In this document: piece after piece, positions 1 to 11,465 of the stretch | Layout: the number at the start of each line of letters is the position of its first letter | Numbering within the stretch: position 1 is the stretch's first letter | Assembly: GCA_030063045.1 (NCBI GenBank) | Contig: JAQSEB010000064.1 | Location: forward strand, 1,922,001 to 1,986,000 | DNA: 64,000 nucleotides | From: Pratylenchus scribneri | Taxonomy: Eukaryota > Nematoda > Chromadorea > Rhabditida > Pratylenchidae | Direction: 5' to 3' | The notes under the pieces: generated by a model | Seen by the model: the letters and a program-made list of their open reading frames with translations, nothing else | Told to the model about the DNA's origin: nothing | Databases searched by the model: none | Program-made: the position numbers and the translations under genes

Positions 1-950
1 TTTAATTAGAGATAGGGCTAGGCTAACTAACTAAGGAACATGGATTTAGGGGCTGGGAGGGATATGGCTAGTGTTATTAAAAAAAATCAAGTCTCTTGGT
101 TGCCTAGAAGTCAAGTTACCAAAATTATTTAGAATTTCCAGCTAATTCCTAAAATTAACTGTAACTAATATATTTAATTTATTAGATTAGTGCAAATTCG
201 CTGCTGGAATTGGTCAAAAATATGAAGAACAATAGTGGCAACCTTACATCGGGAAACAATTGAATTGAATGGATGAGAAGAAGGAAGAATTAATGACAAT
301 TGAGAATTAATTAAAACAATTAAAAATATTCATATTTATTCATCATTTTATTAATTTATCCAATTTTATGTGCTTTGATCCTCCCTTGACCTCATTATTA
401 TTATAATTTCTTATTATTATTTTTTGTGCCTTGACCTCTCATTTATTTTGAATTTTCTTTCACTCATTGAATATTAATTAAATTTTAATTTTTTTGAATA
501 AAATTTTACTTGAAAATTATTCATTTTCTAATCCTTTAGGGAAATAAGCTTAAAAAGTGCATTATTGGCCAAAATTATTTCACTGAAAATAATCTAATAT
601 TTATTTACTTAAAAGATTAAAACATTTGAAAGAAAACACAAAAATTAGCACAAAAGCGAAATAAAGTGATTTGTTTTCTTTGTTTTTATTTTAGTTGAAG
701 CTTTCGAGCCAGCGAGCCATTCCCTCCATTTGCTTATAACCGGAACATGGCTATAAATTTAAACACATTTTTATCATAAAATTTTAAGGAATTTCATTTG
801 GAAAATGTGAATTAATAGGCAATTTTATCAATGAATGGAAAAATTTATTTTTATTCAGAAATAATCAAAATCATTCATATTTCGAAGAAAATTAAACTAT
901 TTTTGAAAACGAATTTTTTCTCATTTAAATTTTAATTTTAAAGGAGTAAA
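1..950. other. intergenic, AT-rich
   Basis: No supportable gene. The first 120 bases hold a degenerate stretch rich in GGGCTAGG and GGGGCTGGGAGG, which resembles the CCTAA/TTAGG-rich dispersed repeat seen near 9000, 23680, 43980 and 49200. The rest is AT-rich sequence that includes the presumed 5' flank of the glucosidase gene. Confidence 0.5.
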
Positions 951-3900
951 ATGTTAATCTTCATATCAATTCTTTTATTAATCCAATTCACATTTTCATC
1001 ATCAAATCCATTAAATGTTGATGGAATCAACCAAATTTCGGATCCAAGCCAAAAATCGAATTTGCCATTGGCTGTGGATTCCATAATTTTCAATGAAGTT
1101 GGTCAAATTTAAATTAATTCATATTTTATTTTTATACTAGACTTCTTGGTCAACATATAGGCCACAATGCTATTTTGGGTTCGTTCCTCAATTTTAAAAT
1201 TTTATTCAATTTTTAAATAAATTTGAGTCTGAAAAATCGCCGCCCGGATTCGCCAATGTTCGGAATAATGTGGTACCAACAAAGGGAAAAGACACAACAA
1301 ATTGGATTGCGTCATTGGGCAATGCACGGTATAAATTAATTCATGATGAATATATTTGTGAAATTGCAGAGGATGACATTGTTTTTATGTGGCATAAACA
1401 TAATGTATTTAAATGATTTCAATGAATTAATTAATATTTTTTAATTAATTATTATTATTTATTTGAATTTTAATTATTTTTAAAGGGACGCAGTTTTGGC
1501 TCTCAACAAATTGTGGACGACGATTTGGAAATGAGCACAGATTGGTGGGTAAAATAAATTAATTAAAAAATTAATTTATGCAATATACACATTATTTTTA
1601 ATTTTCATAGGTTCAATTTTGGTTCGAGTTCATGGATGACCCGACTAAATTTGACTCGTCCAAATTGGGAAAATGGCCCCAAAGCAATGATCCTTTATTT
1701 CGCCTTGCAAGATACTGTCTCATCCATCGAAAACACCGAAAATTCATTTGACCAAAATGGACAAATTAATTTTTTGAATGGAAAAAGTCCGGCGATTGGT
1801 GGCAAATTTTCAATGAAAATTCGAATGGCAGAAGAAAATGTGGACATTTCAAAAATGGCAATGAATTTTGAGCCATTTTTGGATATGGCCAAAATTGGGG
1901 GAATAATCAAATCAAAATTGAAAATGCAACCAAATGGAAATTATGCATTTGAAAACAACGAAAAGGGAGGAGAAAAACCAAATTTTATTGCATTGCAAAT
2001 AAATATTAAAGGTGTGGAAATTAAAATAGGGAATTAATTTAATTTTATTTATTTTTTAGGAAATAATGTTTTGGACATTTTATTCGAAAAGGAAGGCGAT
2101 TTGGTGCCATCAAATTTTGAAAATGGATTCAAAGAGAAAGAGGCCATTTTTGAGACACAATTTGAGGCGGCATTTCCAATTTCCGTAAGAAAAAAAATAA
2201 AATTTTTCTAAAAATATTTATCTTTTCAGAAAGATTATCCACCAATTTATCATAAAATGGGTCAAGCCGCACTTTCCAATTTGCTTGGGGGCATTGGCGT
2301 TTGGCACGGGAATATGCGGATTCGTTCGGCCAAATTCGATCCTCCATTCTCCACCAAAGTTTATGGCCCAAATTCGCTGATTTCCGCTGTTCCATCGAGA
2401 ACTGGATTCCCACGGGGTTTCCTCTGGGATGAGGTAAATCCATCTGGAATAGCCAAATTTGTCACCATATTAAATAATTCATCAAAAACTGAACCAATTT
2501 TGATGATTTTATTAATGCCAGAATTAAGAAATGACTAATTTTAAGTATAGTATATTCTTTTGATTCCTCACCCTCTAATAATTCCTCAACATTCATTTTG
2601 AGATAGTTCCCTACTTTCAGGGTGATTATTACATTTTCTTAATTCCCTAAAAACTCTATAAAATCCTTCAAAAATTTTGACAAATAATGGAATTAGACCT
2701 TTAATTTTCCTAATTTTGGCTAGTTCAAGATAATTTCCTATAGATAATTTAAAGACTATATACGGTTATTTAAAATCTGAAAAATGTATCAATGAAATTC
2801 AATTTTTAAAACGGTCTATAATAATAAATATTTTATAGTTAACTTTTTTTTGTATTACTATGGGTATGGTAATAAAATGAACGAATTGAACTTTTTAATA
2901 ATTTAATTAATAGAAATTATGCCCTTAAAGCCTTTTATAATGATTTTTTCTACTGAATGGCGAATTTTTCATTTATTCTTTTAAGTATTTGTCCACCAAT
3001 TCTAAACCAATTAAAGAAAATTTATTTTATTAGATAGACAACAGTCTATTCATTAATTTGATTACAGATCAGTGAAAGGTTCAGTTCTAAATTAGTCATT
3101 ATAAACGGCACAAAGTTAGAGCTTATCCCAATCCATTAAACATATGAAAATGAATTATTCAATTTAGGGTCATCACAATTTGCTTATCCATAAATTTGAT
3201 CCTTCATTGAGTTTGGAAATCATTGGCGCATATTTGGATTTGATGAATATTGATGGATGGATTCCCAGGGAAATTGCCCTTGGATCAGAGGCGGAGGCTA
3301 GAATTCCGGCAGATTTTATTACCCAAGAGGATTGGGTCGCAAATCCTCCAACATTTTTCCTGGTTTTGCGCGAATTCATGGCCAATGATGAGGTAAAGGA
3401 AATAAATATGCGGTGGAGAGGTCTTTTCGATAATTTCAATACTCTTTTCACTATTTTTAGTATTTTTTTCACAAATTTAAATTTTTCAATATTTAATTTA
3501 GAGGACACAACAATATTCTGTGGAATTGAAGCGATTATATCCAAGGATGAAACAATTGTACATTTGGCTTCGGGAAAGTCAAAAAGGACCATTGTTGGGC
3601 ACTTTTCGATGGCATGGACGAAATGGGACTACCAAATTCATGTTGAACCCGGGGGCGCTGGACAGTGGATTGGATGATTATCCGCGGGCCAGTCATCCAA
3701 CCGATGGGGAATATCACATTGATTTGTTGGCTTGGATGGCAATGGCCTCATCCGTGCTGGAAAATTTGGCAGAATTTGCGGAGGATGTGGAATTTTTGCC
3801 AAAAATTAGGAAAGAGGCAGCCCATTTGAATGATATTGGCCAAATGGATAAATTGCATTGGTCCGAAAGGGCACAACAATATTGCGATTTTGGATTGCAC

Positions 3901-5230
3901 AGGTATTAAGGGGAATTGGAATATTTATGAAAATTTTTGAAATGGTTTAGTATTAATATTATAAAATTGTTGCTATTTATTTAGAATTTTATTAGGCATA
4001 AAATTATCTACAAAATTGCATCAAAAAAGATTGATTAAAGTTTGTAAAAAAATTGCCAAAAAATTTATAAAATTAAATGAAATTGTATTTGAATTAAAAA
4101 TTTTCAATTAAATAATAATCAAATTACAAAATTACAATTAAATTGTAATTAAATTGTATTTTAAATTTAAAAAGATTGTAATTAAATTATAAATTTACAA
4201 TTAAATTGTAATTTAAATTGCAAATAGATTATAATTAAATAATAAGATTTTGATATCATTTTTTAGCTGGCTAATAAAATTTTATATAAATTGATAACCC
4301 ATTAGATCATTTTATTCTTAAATCTTAATTACTGATTATCTTATAATACAATAAAAATTGAGGAAGAAGAAGTTAAAAATTGACATAAAATGAATTAATT
4401 GTGAATTCTAGTGATGCCGTGGATTTGGTCGAAATGAAAGTTGGAGGTGAAAATGTATTGGTCAGACGCGTTTTGCTTGAACCAGAATACAAATTGGTGG
4501 AAAATGTGAATGGCTATGCAAATTTATTCCCTCTTCTGATGCGCATTTTGCCTCAAAATTCGCCGAGATTGGCCAAATTGTTGGAGCATATGGCCGATCC
4601 ACAACAACTTTGGACGCCATTTGGGCTCCGATCAATTTCCACATGGTCCCCATATTATGGAAGTTGGAATGACAAATTCGCTGCGCCATATTGGCGGGGA
4701 CCAATTTGGATTAATCTGTGAGGAATTTAAGAAAATATTTTTTCCTCTAACCATACAATTGTCTTACCATTTAAAATCAATTTTAAACCGGTTTAATTAA
4801 AAATAATTTTAAGCTGTCTTAAATAAAATCATTGTAAACCGGTTTAATTAAAAACAATTTTAATACAGATTGATTAAGATCTTTTGCAAACCAGTAGAAT
4901 TAATAATTTTTAAACCGGCTGAATTTTAAAAACAATTTTAAACCAATTTAATTAAAATTACTAAATATAATAATTTATGTGCTTTTCAGCAATTATTATG
5001 CAATCACTGCCCTCAAATATTATTCATCATTGAAAGGACCATATCAAGCGGAAAGTGCCAGATTATATACGGAATTGCGCACAAATTTATTGAAAAATAT
5101 GGCCGATCAATATGCAAAAACAGGATTCATTTGGGAACATTATAATGATTTGGATGGACACGGAGGTGGCAATCATCCATTCACTGGATGGAGTGCACTA
5201 ATTTTGGCCATTTTAGCTGAGAATTATTGA
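951..5230 (+). CDS. mannosyl-oligosaccharide glucosidase (GH63, processing alpha-glucosidase I)
   Basis: Predicted ER enzyme that removes the outermost alpha-1,2-glucose from the Glc3Man9GlcNAc2 N-glycan. About ten exons are visible. The first encodes a hydrophobic signal sequence or anchor (MLIFISILLLIQF). Later exons carry family blocks in the right order: SWSTYRPQCYFG, PSRTGFPRGFLWDE, GWIPREIALG, VANPPTFF, GTFRWHGR, GLDDYPRASHP, YWRGPIWIN and FIWEHYN, then GHPFTGWS-like NHPFTGWSAL at the end. The Asp of the DDYPR block and the Glu of WEHYN match the catalytic acids of GH63. The 2434-3166 intron is long, and the intron near 4770-4960 contains repeated AAACCGGTTTAATT units. The ATG at 951 is chosen because it opens the signal sequence, and the stop is TGA at 5228. 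Exon boundaries in the first 500 bases are the least certain. Function is confident from family conservation. Confidence 0.9.
4765..4960. repeat. tandem AAACCGGTTTAATT repeat in glucosidase intron
   Basis: Three to four loosely spaced units containing AAACCGGTTTAATTAAAA and its decayed versions recur about every 55-65 bases inside the last intron of the glucosidase gene. This is simple intronic repeat sequence with no coding capacity. Confidence 0.5.
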
Positions 5231-5740
5231 TGAGAATTGATTTAATAACCAATTTAGACATCATTTAAATTTTTGTATTTCAATATCAATAAATCATTTT
5301 TAATGAACAATTTATGGAAATTGCTCGATTATTAATCCAAATTATTTAATATATTTTGGAATTATTCAAATTAAAATTGAATATTAGAGAAATAAATTGC
5401 CTTTACATATATTCTAGAATTATATAATTAATTTAGATTGGAGTAGAATAAATGTACCTAAATTTTGGTTTATTATTGGATTCGAAATTCGAACAATCCA
5501 TATCAATCATTTCCCCTTGTCTTTTCCTGCCCAAATCTATTATTTTTCCAAATCCTTTCTCCATTATATTCCCTGATAATATCCAATTACATATTGGTAC
5601 AATATTGAAGAGAAAGTATGAATGAAATTTGGAAAAGAATTTTTTAAAAATTGCAGAATTATTAATCAGCGAATAAATTATTCGAATTAATAAAAATATA
5701 ATTCAATTATAAAATATTAATAAAATGTGAATTAATTGGA
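5231..5740. other. convergent intergenic spacer
   Basis: This AT-rich stretch lies between two convergent genes and should hold both 3' UTRs. An AATAAA motif at about 5289 could be the polyadenylation signal of the glucosidase. Nothing else is supportable. Confidence 0.4.
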
Positions 5741-8572
5741 TTAATTTCGGGCCTCAACATGGCATTTATAATCGGCCATTCGAACCGCAAAACTTTCCAC
5801 TTTTTCATATTTTGGTGGATTCAATGGATCAGCCGGATAAACCTTTAATAAGTAAATTAAAATATTCACGCAAAAAAACACAAAATTACATGAAATTTAT
5901 AGAAGAAATTTGCTGCAAATAAAAATAATTCCATTTTGGCCAATGTTTCCCCAGGGCAAATTCTTGAATAAAAATTATAATTTTTATAAATTGATTTCAT
6001 TTTTGTAACCTTTTTCCAATCCCAAAAGGAATAAATTCTTCCATTTTATTGAATTCTCCATTTTCATCCAAAAATTTTGTCGGCATAAATTTTTCTGATT
6101 CCGGAAATATTCGCTCATCAAAAAGTACTGTACTGATTTGGGGGACCAATGTTGTGCCCGAGGGCAAATTATGGCCACCAATTCGGACATCAACATTTGC
6201 AGTTCGACTCAAATTCATTGGCGCCAAATTGCAAAGTCGTTGGGTCTCCTTTTAAATATTAATTCATTTTAAAATTGAATTTATATTATTTCTGACATGG
6301 ACTACGGCATTTGTGAAGGGCAATTGACGGCGATGAATTTGTCGAAATGCCAAAAATGGAAATGATCCATCCACCGGTGCCTCAATGTTCATCAATTTTG
6401 CCAATCCATCCAATTCGGCGTGAACTCTTTCTTGGGCATTTTGGTCCATCATCAAATAGTAGATGAGGAAATTTATTGTATTTGCCGTTGTATCCTGATA
6501 TTTTTTAAAATTCCTATATTTTTTTAATAAACAAAAAAATATGATTTTAGTTTGATGAATTTTTGACAAAGAATTAATATTTTTATATTCGATTTTAAAT
6601 ACTATACCGCAAGATGATTTATTTTTCAACTAAACCCGAGGCGATTTTCTATTAGATGTTCGGAATGCGATAATTAATTCAATTCAATTTAAATTCAATG
6701 TATTCAGAGATTGGTAGACCTCAAGTTAGAGTTTGAGCTCAATATCGGTCTGGACCCTGAGCTCAAAATCCAGGTCCAGGCCGAGTTTAAAAATCTAAAA
6801 GGAGTACCAATCTATGATATATTCCTCTTTTAATCCTATCAAATTTGAAAGATATTCAAGTTCCAAATTGTTCGATTTTTTATGGAAAATTTGGATTCCA
6901 TTATTTTCTTTTGATTATATTTGATATATTTTGAATATTAATTCATTTAAATTTATGGCCCAAAAATAAATCAAACTTGTGCGGAAAAGAAGACATCGTA
7001 AATTAATGCAGGCAAATATTTTAGCCTAAAATTGAGAAAATTTAAGCATAGATTGGAATAAATTAACTTGAAATAATTTTCCTCTTCATTTTGATCTGAT
7101 TTCTCAATTTGGTCCAAAAATTGATCCAAAATGTCGCCGAATACTTCGCCTCCATTATTTCTCCATTGAATTCTTTCGTTAATTTGTTTTTGGGCATATT
7201 CAAATAAAAATTCAACAGATTCTTTGCCCCATTTAAATTTGCCCGAAAAATATGGCAAATGACGAAGCCTAAATAATGGAATAAATTTACTCTAAATTAA
7301 TTTGGTTTACCAAGGCGATGCTTCAATTAAAAGGGAAATGATGGACGCGAAATAGGCTTGTTCCGCATTCAAATGTTCCTTTATTTCAAGGAATATTTCC
7401 TTTTTATCCTACAAATAAATTCAATTTATATTAAAATAAATTTATTATTGATGCCTCAAATCCACTACTGTACAACATTTTGTTGGTCACTGTGCCGGCC
7501 ATCAATTCCACTTTTCTGTCAATTTCATGTTCCCATTTGCCTCCGGCCATTTCCTCTTCAATTTCTTTTATTAAAACAAAAATTGATTGTAGTATCTACA
7601 TAAATGAATATTCAACAATTATTATTTCCCCAAGTTTGTGGCCAACTTTATTCTCCATATTTTCCCCTTCAATCCCAAAATCTTTCATTGATTTGAACAC
7701 AAATTTGCGCATTTGTTTCCATTGTTCGCCACTGGATCGAATAATTCCATCCACGGAACCTTTTTATGTTATAATTTATTTTGAGTATTTAATTTGCCGA
7801 AAAAGACATTGAAACTTCCAAAAAGAACAATGAAATTGCAGAAAAAAGAATAATAATGCCAAAATAATAATTAATATTTGAGGGTTTGTCAAACTTTCAC
7901 AAACCATATAGTATTGGAAATTGGATAGAGCTCATCAAGACATATCAAATTGTATATCATAATTTGTAATTGTTTGGTCTAGACCGGTTAAACCAATTTT
8001 ACTAATGGTTCAAAATTAAGTTAGAAATTATTAAACTCATTTAAAACCTAATCGAATAATGCTTCTCGAAATATATCATTTTGGGCATAGGATTTGTGGG
8101 TCTAGGGAAAACCGTTGAAATGTTTAAGTTTTTCGACAATTTCAATGTTTTTTTTTCATCGAATTAAATATTCCCCATTTATTTTGTATACCAAAAAATA
8201 GTCGAAAATGATTGTGTAAAAAGTTTCGATCCACGAATGAATCACCCTCCTTCTGGAATGCTCCCTTTATTAGCTCATAATCGGTCACAATCACCACCGG
8301 ATGTTCACTAATCCAAATTGTGAACACTGGGCCTAAACCATCAATTAAAGTAAATTGCCTATTCTATTTTAATAATTACCATATTCTTTGGTCCATTCCT
8401 GGTAACATTTGTATCGATTTTCGCCGCCCATTTTTCCAACATTCCCAAAAATGGGAATTGGCATTGGCCCCGGCGGCAATGAACGCCGTTTCCAATGAAA
8501 ATTGTACAAAAGCAAAAGAAATATTGAAGAGAAAATGAAAATGAATAGAAAAAGCATTTTTGTTGGGATCAA
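5741..8572 (-). CDS. cytochrome P450 (CYP2/CYP33-like)
   Basis: Microsomal haem-thiolate mono-oxygenase of unknown substrate. The start at 8572 opens a hydrophobic ER anchor followed by the proline-rich hinge SLPPGPMPIPIFGN. Further exons give the C-helix block GEQWKQMRKF, the I-helix region ending SAQDTTANT (the usual AGxDTT with A-G changed to A-Q), and the sequence LPFTNAVVHV, where nematode P450s usually have the ExxR-adjacent LPYTNAVVNE. Then come ETQRLCN and FIPFGIGKR, joined across an intron to ICPGETLAKM. The FxxGxRxCxGE haem loop, including its Cys, is therefore complete once spliced. The stop is TAA at 5741. Roughly eight to nine exons are present. The introns at 6630-6960 and 7812-8140 contain repeat sequence. 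The family assignment is secure, but the subfamily is inferred from the block sequences only. Confidence 0.88.
6703..6815. mobile_element. short inverted-repeat element in P450 intron
   Basis: The segment begins CAGAGATTGGTAG and ends TACCAATCTATG, a near-perfect 12-base terminal inverted repeat. The same CAGAGATTGGTA terminus bounds the larger hAT-like element at 46022-47235, so this is probably a small deletion derivative or MITE of that family. A clean 8-base target duplication is not visible. Confidence 0.5.
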
Positions 8573-10212
8573 AAGAAAATAAACATAAAATATAATATTT
8601 TCTATATTAAAAAATATTTATTTGTCATTGCAATAGACCTTCTCAAAAATCGTTTTTTATGATGCTGAACGCCTCAAGGAGGAAATTGCAAGCAAAGGGG
8701 CTGAATATTGATCCTTGTTAAGTTGTAAATAATAATGATAAGATAATGAATGATAAGCAATTTTTAACTCCATTCAACAAATAATTGCTTGAAATCAAAA
8801 AACAGAGAGAGTAAAAAATTATGAGAATTAAGAATTGATGAAAAAAGATATTTTAATATCAAATATTTTGGAGGGATAAAAATTTGAATTATTTAATTTA
8901 TTTTCTTTAAATTAGATTTCATTAATGGAAATTTACATAAAAATTAACTTAATTTAGATAAAAATCTTTTATTGTTGGTAAAATAATATTTTTTGGGTGT
9001 AATATTCAGCCTCCTACCAATACCAACCTAGCCTAAACCTATCCTGAGCCCTAAATTTAACCCTTAACCTTAAACACCAATTATGGCTAAGTTATAAAGT
9101 ATGCCTCAAAAATATTTTATCATTCGACGTGAATGATTTTGAAATTTAGTTTTTTTAATTCCATTTTTTATTATTTTTATTTATTTTATTTTTATTCCAT
9201 GTTTTATTATCGATCCACATTAAAGTTCGGGAAAAAATAAATAAAGGAGAAGCAAGGCTGCTGGGCTGGCTTTATAGGATTTTCGTTTGTCCTCAATCAG
9301 GCAGTTCAATTCCTCTTTTCGGGCTTTTGAATTCGACCTCAAAGTTCTCATTTTTTGATGCCTTTTTTAAAGTTCACTTTATGCTTTTTTAAAGGAACCT
9401 TAAAGTTCGCATTTTTTCTACACTTAAAACTTCCTTTTAATAAATTTTAAAATGTTAAATTCTTTCACTTTTCCATTATTTATTAATATTTTATAAAAAA
9501 GGTTTACATTTGCACTTTAAATTCGATATAAAATGTTTTCCTTTTTAATTAATTTAGAGATATTTTTGATTTTTCATTTATTCTCCTTTCCAAATACAAT
9601 TTGATGTATCTAGGAACTAGGCCATATTATTTCCTCATCAGGGGGAAATTGGCTAAAAGAAATTTTTTCATTATTAGTTCAGCAGCGAAAATCAATTCAA
9701 TTTATTGATATATTTTTTCACATTGTTTATTATTATTTATTATTTATTTTATGACGAATTTTGATCCCCGAATCTAAATGAATGAAAATGTTTTAAAAAT
9801 GTTTTATTTTAATTTTAATATTTTTTCTTTTTTTCTTTTCCAAATATAATTTAATCTTTCTAGGCGCAAGGCCATATTAGGACAAGGAAATTGGCCAGAA
9901 ATTTTTTCCTTTATTAGCTCAACAACGAAAATCAATTTAATATTTGTGATGTTTTATTATTTATTTTATTTCACAATATTTATTATTTATTTTATGACGA
10001 ATAATAAAATAGAATAATAAATTGATCCTCAAATCCAGATGATCAGCTATAAAATAGAAAATCCAAAACCGAAATTGCCTCATTGTTTTGTTTTTATTAT
10101 TGTTTTCCTGCTTGTGCCATCCATCCATTTTGTCCATCCCCTTTCCATCTAATATTTTATATTTTATGTCCTTTCCAATCCAAACAATTTTGCCAGACCA
10201 ATTTCGTAAAAT
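8573..10212. other. intergenic, repeat-bearing
   Basis: No gene is supportable. Around 9000-9130 there is a copy of the dispersed CCTAA-rich repeat ending in TATGGCTAAGTTATAAAGTA. The part from 9585 on holds a diverged direct duplication, listed separately. The region would contain the 5' flank of the P450 gene on the minus strand. Confidence 0.5.
9585..10041. repeat. diverged direct duplication, two units of about 200 bp
   Basis: The unit at about 9585-9780 and the unit at about 9833-10041 share, in order, TCTAGG(A/C)(A/G)C(A/T)AGGCCATATTA, a GGAAATTGGC block, CTCAACAACGAAAATCAATT-like text, and TATTTATTTTATGACGAAT followed by TGATCC and a final CCAGATGA or CTAAATGA. The copies differ by many substitutions, so the duplication is old. 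Confidence 0.6.
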
Positions 10213-10488
10213 ATGCAAATCCCCAATGATGACAAAAATCCCATGTCCATCTCCATGGATGGACAAAAAAGTGTGAAAAATAATTCCCGAGGAAAAAATA
10301 TTCAAGAAAATGTGGCAAGAAATGGAGATGGAAGGCAGGAAAAAGGCCATTGTTCTCCAATTTACGTTGATTTTGATGATCAAAGTAATGATAGAGGCGG
10401 AGAAAATGGCCCACAAAAATGGACAAAAAATGACAAATTTGGAATTGTCGACGACTTTATTAATCCTTTGCTCATCAATGATGAAGAG
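10213..10488 (+). CDS. possible 5' exon of the MFS transporter
   Basis: An ATG at 10213 opens 92 codons rich in Asp, Asn, Lys and Gly, less AT-rich than the flanks. The exon would end at codon GAG before a GT at 10489. It ends in phase 0, and joining it to GATGACAATGC just after the transposon (about 11485) would also be phase 0 and keep an acidic, hydrophilic cytosolic N-terminus typical of sialin/VGLUT transporters. The proposed acceptor (CACAAAAAAG) is weak, and the donor is followed by 17 consecutive Gs. It could instead be noncoding. Confidence 0.35.
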
Positions 10489-10490
10489 GT

Positions 10491-10507
10491 GGGGGGGGGG
10501 GGGGGGG
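10491..10507 (+). repeat. G17 homopolymer
   Basis: Seventeen consecutive G residues directly follow a possible GT splice donor at 10489-10490. Such a run is striking in an AT-rich region and could form a quadruplex. Its exact length may be a sequencing artefact. Confidence 0.9.
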
Positions 10508-10645
10508 CTGACCACAAAATAGAAAATAATCCAAAATATTCAAATACCTCCCCAAAAATTTCCCAAATAAAATAAACCATTACATTAGTCCAAATTTAAT
10601 AAAAAAATGCCCAAAAATTTAACAAAAATATTTGCCATTTCCCAC

Positions 10646-11465
10646 CAGGGACGGGCGCCAAAGCCTAAGTCGTTGAACGCCAAACGCAAAACGCCAAAAT
10701 TTCAAAAAAAAAATTTACGCCAAACGCAAAACGCCAAAAAATGGCTAAAAATAACGCCAAAAACGCCAAACGCAAAACGCCAAACGCCAAAAATGAATTT
10801 ATTCAGAAATTCAAATTTTTATAAATTTTATTTAAAAATTCAAAATTTAATAAATTTTATTCACAAATTTAAATTTTCATAATTTACTTTATTCGATTCT
10901 CTTTTCTCTTCCATTTTGCCATCAAGAATTAAAAGATAATAATGCGGAGGCCAGAGGGAGAAGCCTGCCGAAGGCCAGTGGACTAAGCCCGAGGCCAAGT
11001 GTTGCAAGGGATTAAGCCGGATAAATGGGGATTAAGCCGGATAAAGAGGAATTGGTCACAATGCCAGGATTAGGTAAGGAAATGGGCTGGAAGCTGAGCA
11101 TAGTCGGCAAGGAGGGTAGAACAGCCACCATTTTGCGACCCTACGTAAAATTTTGACCGTGGCAGGGAAAAATATTGCCCAAAAATGGCCCCGATAGGGG
11201 AAAATTTGGCCCAAAAATAGTACCGATAGGAGAAATTTGGCCCAAAAATGGTCGCGCAGCGAAAAATTTCCATTCACAGTCTCTTATCTTTCCATTCTAT
11301 CTCCTTCTCCTTATCCTCTTTCATCCATAAAAAATTATCCAATTTTGGCGTTTTTTTGGCGTTAATTTTCCTATTTTTACGCCAAACGCAAAACGCCAAA
11401 AAAGGCTAAAATTAACGCCAAAAACGCCAAACGCAAAACGCCAAACGCCATGGCGCCCGTCCCTG
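10646..11465. mobile_element. non-autonomous hAT-like element
   Basis: This 820-base element is bounded by a perfect 15-base terminal inverted repeat, CAGGGACGGGCGCCA at the left and TGGCGCCCGTCCCTG at the right. It is flanked by an exact 8-base target duplication, TTTCCCAC, at 10638-10645 and 11466-11473. The CAGGG end and 8-base duplication are the hallmarks of the hAT superfamily. Inside each end are arrays of ACGCCAAACGCAAAACGCCAAA subterminal repeats in the same orientation. The centre (about 10935-11275) is more GC-rich and encodes no transposase that I can see. It sits at the 5' end of the MFS transporter gene. Confidence 0.85.
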
